From: Candidatus Delongbacteria bacterium
GTDB lineage: Bacteria; JAGOEH01
Length of the DNA: 11,422 nucleotides
Direction: 5' to 3'
Assembly: GCA_017997825.1 (NCBI GenBank)
Contig: JAGOEH010000096.1
Coordinates: 1 to 11,422, forward strand
The notes under the pieces are model-generated. The model did not search any database. It worked only from the letters and a program-made list of their open reading frames with translations, and had not been told where the DNA came from. How positions within the stretch are numbered: position 1 is the first letter of the stretch; each line of letters starts with the position of its first letter. Both the position numbers and the translations under genes were made by a program. This document shows, piece by piece, positions 9,201 through 11,422 of the stretch.

Positions 9201-9626
9201 TTAATCAGTTACTTCAACGCCCATACTTCGTGCGGTACCGGCAATAATCCTGGAAGCAGCCTCAATGGTATGTGCATTCAGATCTTCCATCTTGATCTTG
9301 GCAATCTCATTCAGCTGCGCCTGGGAAATCTTGCCGACTTTATCCTTGTGCGGCACACCGGATCCCTTATCCAAACCAATCGCTTTCTTGATCAAAACAG
9401 CAGCCGGAGGGGACTTGGTGATGAAGCTGATACTTTTGTCAGCATAAACGGTGATCACCACCGGGATAATCAATCCTGATTCTTTCTGCGTTCTGGCATT
9501 GAAAGCTTTGCAGAATTCCATGATATTGACACCATGCTGGCCCAGCGCCGGTCCCACCGGGGGTGACGGATTGGCCGCGCCGGCCGGAATCTGCAGTTTT
9601 ATCATTCCAACAATCTTCTTCGCCAC
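9201..9626 (-). CDS. rplK: Large ribosomal subunit protein L11 (uL11), GTG start
   Basis: L11 binds the GTPase-associated region of 23S rRNA at the stalk base and is the thiostrepton target region. It has 141 residues, the standard length. The N-terminal Pro-rich segment ([19 protein letters not shown], residues 14-32) is the thiostrepton-linked part, and the C-terminal RNA-binding signature ([14 protein letters not shown]) is at residues 126-139. The start is GTG at 9624-9626, with GAGG 6 nt upstream. The resulting [16 protein letters not shown] is the expected N-terminus; the next ATG is internal at residue 8 and would cut conserved residues. It lies 14 nt after nusG. Confidence 0.98.
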   Translation of the reverse strand: MAKKIVGMIKLQIPAGAANPSPPVGPALGQHGVNIMEFCKAFNARTQKESGLIIPVVITVYADKSISFITKSPPAAVLIKKAIGLDKGSGVPHKDKVGKISQAQLNEIAKIKMEDLNAHTIEAASRIIAGTARSMGVEVTD

Positions 9627-9640
9627 GATTCACCTCTCTT

Positions 9641-10192
9641 TTATTTTGTATCAAGGGTTGTGATTTGCTCAAAATTCAATTCGACCGGGGTTGAGCGACC
9701 GAATATTTTTACCATGACCCGAATCTTGTTTTTCTCGGGATTGACCTGTTCCACCACTCCTGAAAAAGTATTGAACGGACCATCGACAATCCTCACCTCT
9801 TCACCGATGTGGTAAGGATATTTATCCTTGGTGACTTCCCTTTTCTTCTCGATTTGCTCAACCAGTCGATTGACTTCAGAATCCTGCAAAGGAGTCGGCT
9901 TATTCTTTGGACCTAGAAAATTGGTGACTCCGGGTATGTTGAGGATAAAGTGAACGATCTCCTCTTCTTCAACCATATTGACCAACAAATAGGAAGGAAA
10001 ATACTTCTTTTGGACTTTCCTTTTTTTCCCATTTTTTACTTCATATTTTTCTTCGGAAGGAAGTAAAACCTTATATATTTTCTCATTCCAATCCGGTCGT
10101 TTAATAGCTTCTTCAATGGTAGACTTGATTTTGTTTTCCTGGCCGGCATAGGTATGTATCGCGTACCACTGCGCTTTGGATTCTTCGGTCAT
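9641..10192 (-). CDS. nusG: Transcription termination/antitermination factor NusG
   Basis: NusG binds RNA polymerase as an elongation factor and can bridge it to Rho or to the ribosomal protein S10. It has 183 residues, about the E. coli length. The NGN domain covers roughly residues 8-115, including WYAIHTYAGQEN at 9-20 and FPSYLLVNM at 65-73. The KOW domain is at about 129-156 (GEEVRIVDGPFNTFSG). The linker at 104-127 is charged. ATG at 10192 has a weak AAAGG site about 9 nt upstream that overlaps a short inverted repeat. It follows secE by 17 nt, the classic secE-nusG pairing. Confidence 0.98.
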   Translation of the reverse strand: MTEESKAQWYAIHTYAGQENKIKSTIEEAIKRPDWNEKIYKVLLPSEEKYEVKNGKKRKVQKKYFPSYLLVNMVEEEEIVHFILNIPGVTNFLGPKNKPTPLQDSEVNRLVEQIEKKREVTKDKYPYHIGEEVRIVDGPFNTFSGVVEQVNPEKNKIRVMVKIFGRSTPVELNFEQITTLDTK

Positions 10193-10209
10193 TCTGTTTA
10201 ACCTTTAGG

Positions 10210-10392
10210 TTAGAGCATTAAAATAACAGCTTTTTCAAGCACTTTATCCACAACCAGCAGAAAGAGAGAAAGCACAACCGTGACAATAATCACAATCCAG
10301 GTTGATCCCACGATTTGTTCCTTTTTGGGCCAACTAACATTTGATAATTCTTTTTTGATTTCTTCGTAGAACTTCTGAATCTTTTCTTTCAT
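10210..10392 (-). CDS. secE: Protein translocase subunit SecE
   Basis: SecE is the clamp subunit of the SecYEG membrane translocon. It has 60 residues and is the short single-span form, whereas E. coli SecE has three spans. It shows an amphipathic cytoplasmic helix (about 1-17), the conserved ELSNVSWPKKEQ hinge motif (15-26) and one hydrophobic segment (about 28-48). ATG at 10392 has GGAGAA about 10 nt upstream. It sits between tRNA-Trp and nusG, its usual place. The function is that of the family; the identity is secure from motif and position. Confidence 0.97.
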   Translation of the reverse strand: MKEKIQKFYEEIKKELSNVSWPKKEQIVGSTWIVIIVTVVLSLFLLVVDKVLEKAVILML

Positions 10393-10428
10393 AGTCGCTG
10401 ACTTCTCCGGTTATGTTTTCGAAATGAG

Positions 10429-10452
10429 CCCGAGAAACCTGGTTTCTCCGGG
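10429..10452 (-). other. Inverted repeat just downstream of tRNA-Trp
   Basis: Bases 10429-10437 pair with 10443-10452, with one bulged base and a 5-nt loop, starting 8 nt past the 3' end of the tRNA on the minus strand. The sequence after it has no U-run, so a classical intrinsic terminator is unlikely. It may mark or protect the processing boundary between the tRNA and the secE mRNA. The function is inferred only. Confidence 0.5.
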
Positions 10453-10460
10453 AACCGTAA

Positions 10461-10534
10461 CAGGCCAGGAGGGATTCGAACCCCCAACATCCGGATTTGG
10501 AGTCCGGCGCTCTAGCCGTTAGAGCTACTGGCCT
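10461..10534 (-). tRNA. trnW: tRNA-Trp (anticodon CCA)
   Basis: This 74-nt gene folds into a standard cloverleaf. The acceptor stem AGGCCAG pairs fully with CTGGCCT. The D stem is GCTC/GAGC, the anticodon stem CCGGA/TCCGG and the loop CTCCAAA, giving anticodon CCA. The T stem is GGGGG/CCCTC with TTCGAAT. The discriminator is G, as expected for tRNA-Trp. The 3' CCA is not encoded (the next bases are TTA), so it must be added by a nucleotidyltransferase. It lies 9 nt after the rpmG stop and 68 nt before secE in the same direction, so it is very likely cut out of the operon transcript. Confidence 0.97.
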
Positions 10535-10536
10535 TT

Positions 10537-10552
10537 ACCAAGTTTACTTGGT
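10537..10552 (-). other. Small hairpin over the rpmG stop codon
   Basis: Bases 10537-10542 and 10547-10552 form a perfect 6-bp inverted repeat with a 4-nt loop. On the minus strand it reads ACCAAG, loop TAAA, CTTGGT. The rpmG stop TAA lies in the loop, and the hairpin ends 2 nt before the tRNA 5' end. It could affect processing of the tRNA leader. It is short, so chance is possible. Confidence 0.4.
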
Positions 10553-10693
10553 TTCCTTATGTGCGGTATGTTTGCTACAGAAGGAGCAATACTTTTTGTG
10601 TTCCAATTTTTCCTGATGCTTCTTTTTGTTTTTGGTGGTCGTATAGTTACGACGCTTGCACTGGGTGCAGGCCAAGATAACCAAGTCTCTCAT
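10544..10693 (-). CDS. rpmG: Large ribosomal subunit protein L33 (bL33), zinc-ribbon form
   Basis: A small protein of the large ribosomal subunit near the E site, 49 residues, the usual length. The protein starts [19 protein letters not shown]. Two CxxC pairs (C9/C12 and C36/C39) form a zinc ribbon, so this is the zinc-binding (C+) version. The middle is rich in Lys and His, with the family pattern ([16 protein letters not shown]) at the end. ATG at 10693 has only a weak purine-rich GAAAGAAG upstream. It lies 17 nt after tuf and 9 nt before tRNA-Trp, its conserved place between tuf and secE. A C+ L33 may respond to zinc supply if a Cys-free paralogue exists elsewhere, which cannot be seen here. 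Confidence 0.97.
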   Translation of the reverse strand: MRDLVILACTQCKRRNYTTTKNKKKHQEKLEHKKYCSFCSKHTAHKETK

Positions 10694-10710
10694 TTTTATC
10701 TTCTTTCTTC

Positions 10711-11422
10711 TTATTCGATAATTTCAGTGACTACGCCGGCACCAACCGTCCGACCCCCTTCGCGGATCGCAAAGCGCAACTTGTCCTGCATCGCAATCGG
10801 GGTGATCAGATTTACCACCAAATTGGTATTGTCTCCCGGCATCACCATCTCGACGCCTTCCAGCAGATCACAGGTCCCAGTGACATCCGTGGTGCGGAAA
10901 TAAAACTGCGGCCGATAGCCATTGAAAAACGGGGTATGACGTCCACCTTCTTCTTTGCTCAGCACATACACTTCCGCCTTGAATTTGGTATGCGGCGTAA
11001 TGCTTCCCGGCTTGGACACCACCATCCCGCGTTCCACTTCGTTCTTGTCCACTCCGCGCAGCAGCAGTCCTACATTGTCGCCCGCTACACCTTCATCCAG
11101 CAGCTTACGGAACATCTCGACGCCCGTCACCACCGATTTGCGGGTCGGCTTGAATCCCACCAGCTCCACTTCCTCATTAACCTTGATCTTGCCCTTTTCG
11201 ATTCGTCCCGTCACCACCGTGCCGCGTCCCGTAATGGTAAACACGTCTTCGATCGGCATCAGGAACGGCTTGTCCGTCTCGCGCTCAGGCAACGAAATAT
11301 AATTGTCACACGCATCCATCAAATCCCAGATGCACTTGGTATCTTCACTGTTCGGATCCCCGCTGTTCAACGCCTTCAGCGCACTTCCACGGATAATGGG
11401 AATATCGTCTCCCGGAAACTGA
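10711..11422 (-). CDS. tuf: Elongation factor Tu, C-terminal part (5' end beyond window edge)
   Basis: EF-Tu carries aminoacyl-tRNA to the ribosome as a GTP complex. The visible 236 residues are the C-terminal part of a protein of about 394; the GTP-binding motifs G1-G4 are off the edge. The frame runs open to base 11421. The G5-type SAL motif is at visible residues 13-15 (11377-11385). Domain 2 follows ([23 protein letters not shown]), then domain 3 with [18 protein letters not shown] and the C-terminal [15 protein letters not shown]. Codon choice leans to C or G in the third position, as expected for a very highly expressed gene. It heads the visible operon, 17 nt before rpmG. A second tuf copy may exist elsewhere, which the window cannot show. 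Confidence 0.98.
   Translation of the reverse strand, partial: QFPGDDIPIIRGSALKALNSGDPNSEDTKCIWDLMDACDNYISLPERETDKPFLMPIEDVFTITGRGTVVTGRIEKGKIKVNEEVELVGFKPTRKSVVTGVEMFRKLLDEGVAGDNVGLLLRGVDKNEVERGMVVSKPGSITPHTKFKAEVYVLSKEEGGRHTPFFNGYRPQFYFRTTDVTGTCDLLEGVEMVMPGDNTNLVVNLITPIAMQDKLRFAIREGGRTVGAGVVTEIIE

Noticed and set aside
1-11422. Search for an undescribed accessory system, mobile element, CRISPR array or defence genes
   Set aside because: The whole window is filled by conserved housekeeping genes in their conserved order; no direct repeats, integrase or transposase motifs, or unexplained coding stretch were found.

Overview
The window is one contiguous minus-strand gene block, almost without spacers, of the core bacterial translation and transcription machinery. 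In transcription order (right to left) it reads tuf (5' part missing), rpmG, tRNA-Trp(CCA), secE, nusG, rplK, rplA, rplJ, rplL, rpoB, rpoC (3' end missing). This is the widely conserved tuf-secE-nusG-rplKAJL-rpoBC arrangement. All genes appear intact inside the window. I see no mobile element, CRISPR array, phage gene, defence gene or foreign insertion, and no gene-free stretch longer than about 150 bases.

Organism: a bacterium with a Gram-negative-type RNA polymerase. The beta' subunit has a large insertion (about 180 residues) in the trigger loop, and beta has a Lys/Glu-rich insertion before its GDKMAGRHGNKG motif. The N-terminus of beta' resembles the Bacteroidetes/Chlorobi (FCB) type. I infer an FCB-like or related lineage, possibly uncultured, but cannot name a phylum from sequence alone. 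Base composition is roughly balanced and no gene looks transferred.

Layout: 10711-11422 holds the C-terminal 236 residues of EF-Tu. 10544-10693 is ribosomal protein L33, which needs a manual call because it is only 49 codons. 10461-10534 is tRNA-Trp, embedded in the operon with short inverted repeats on both sides. 10210-10392 (SecE) and 9641-10192 (NusG) follow. 7519-9626 encodes L11, L1, L10 and L7/L12, the ribosomal stalk and its neighbours. The rplL-rpoB gap (7423-7518) is the longest protein-to-protein spacer. It holds a perfect 13-bp hairpin followed by a U-run, the expected form of an intrinsic attenuator that lowers polymerase transcription relative to stalk proteins. 3625-7422 is RpoB and 1-3602 is RpoC, which starts at TTG.

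The genes work together in gene expression: EF-Tu delivers aminoacyl-tRNA to the ribosome, L7/L12 and L11 form the factor-binding region, NusG couples polymerase to the ribosome or Rho, SecE is part of the membrane translocon, and beta/beta' form the polymerase active centre. No promoter is evident in the window; the main one presumably lies upstream of tuf, beyond the right edge. I did not find an undescribed system. The points most worth a second look are regulatory: the rplL-rpoB hairpin, the hairpins around the embedded tRNA, and the lack of space for the usual L10 and L1 autoregulatory leaders.
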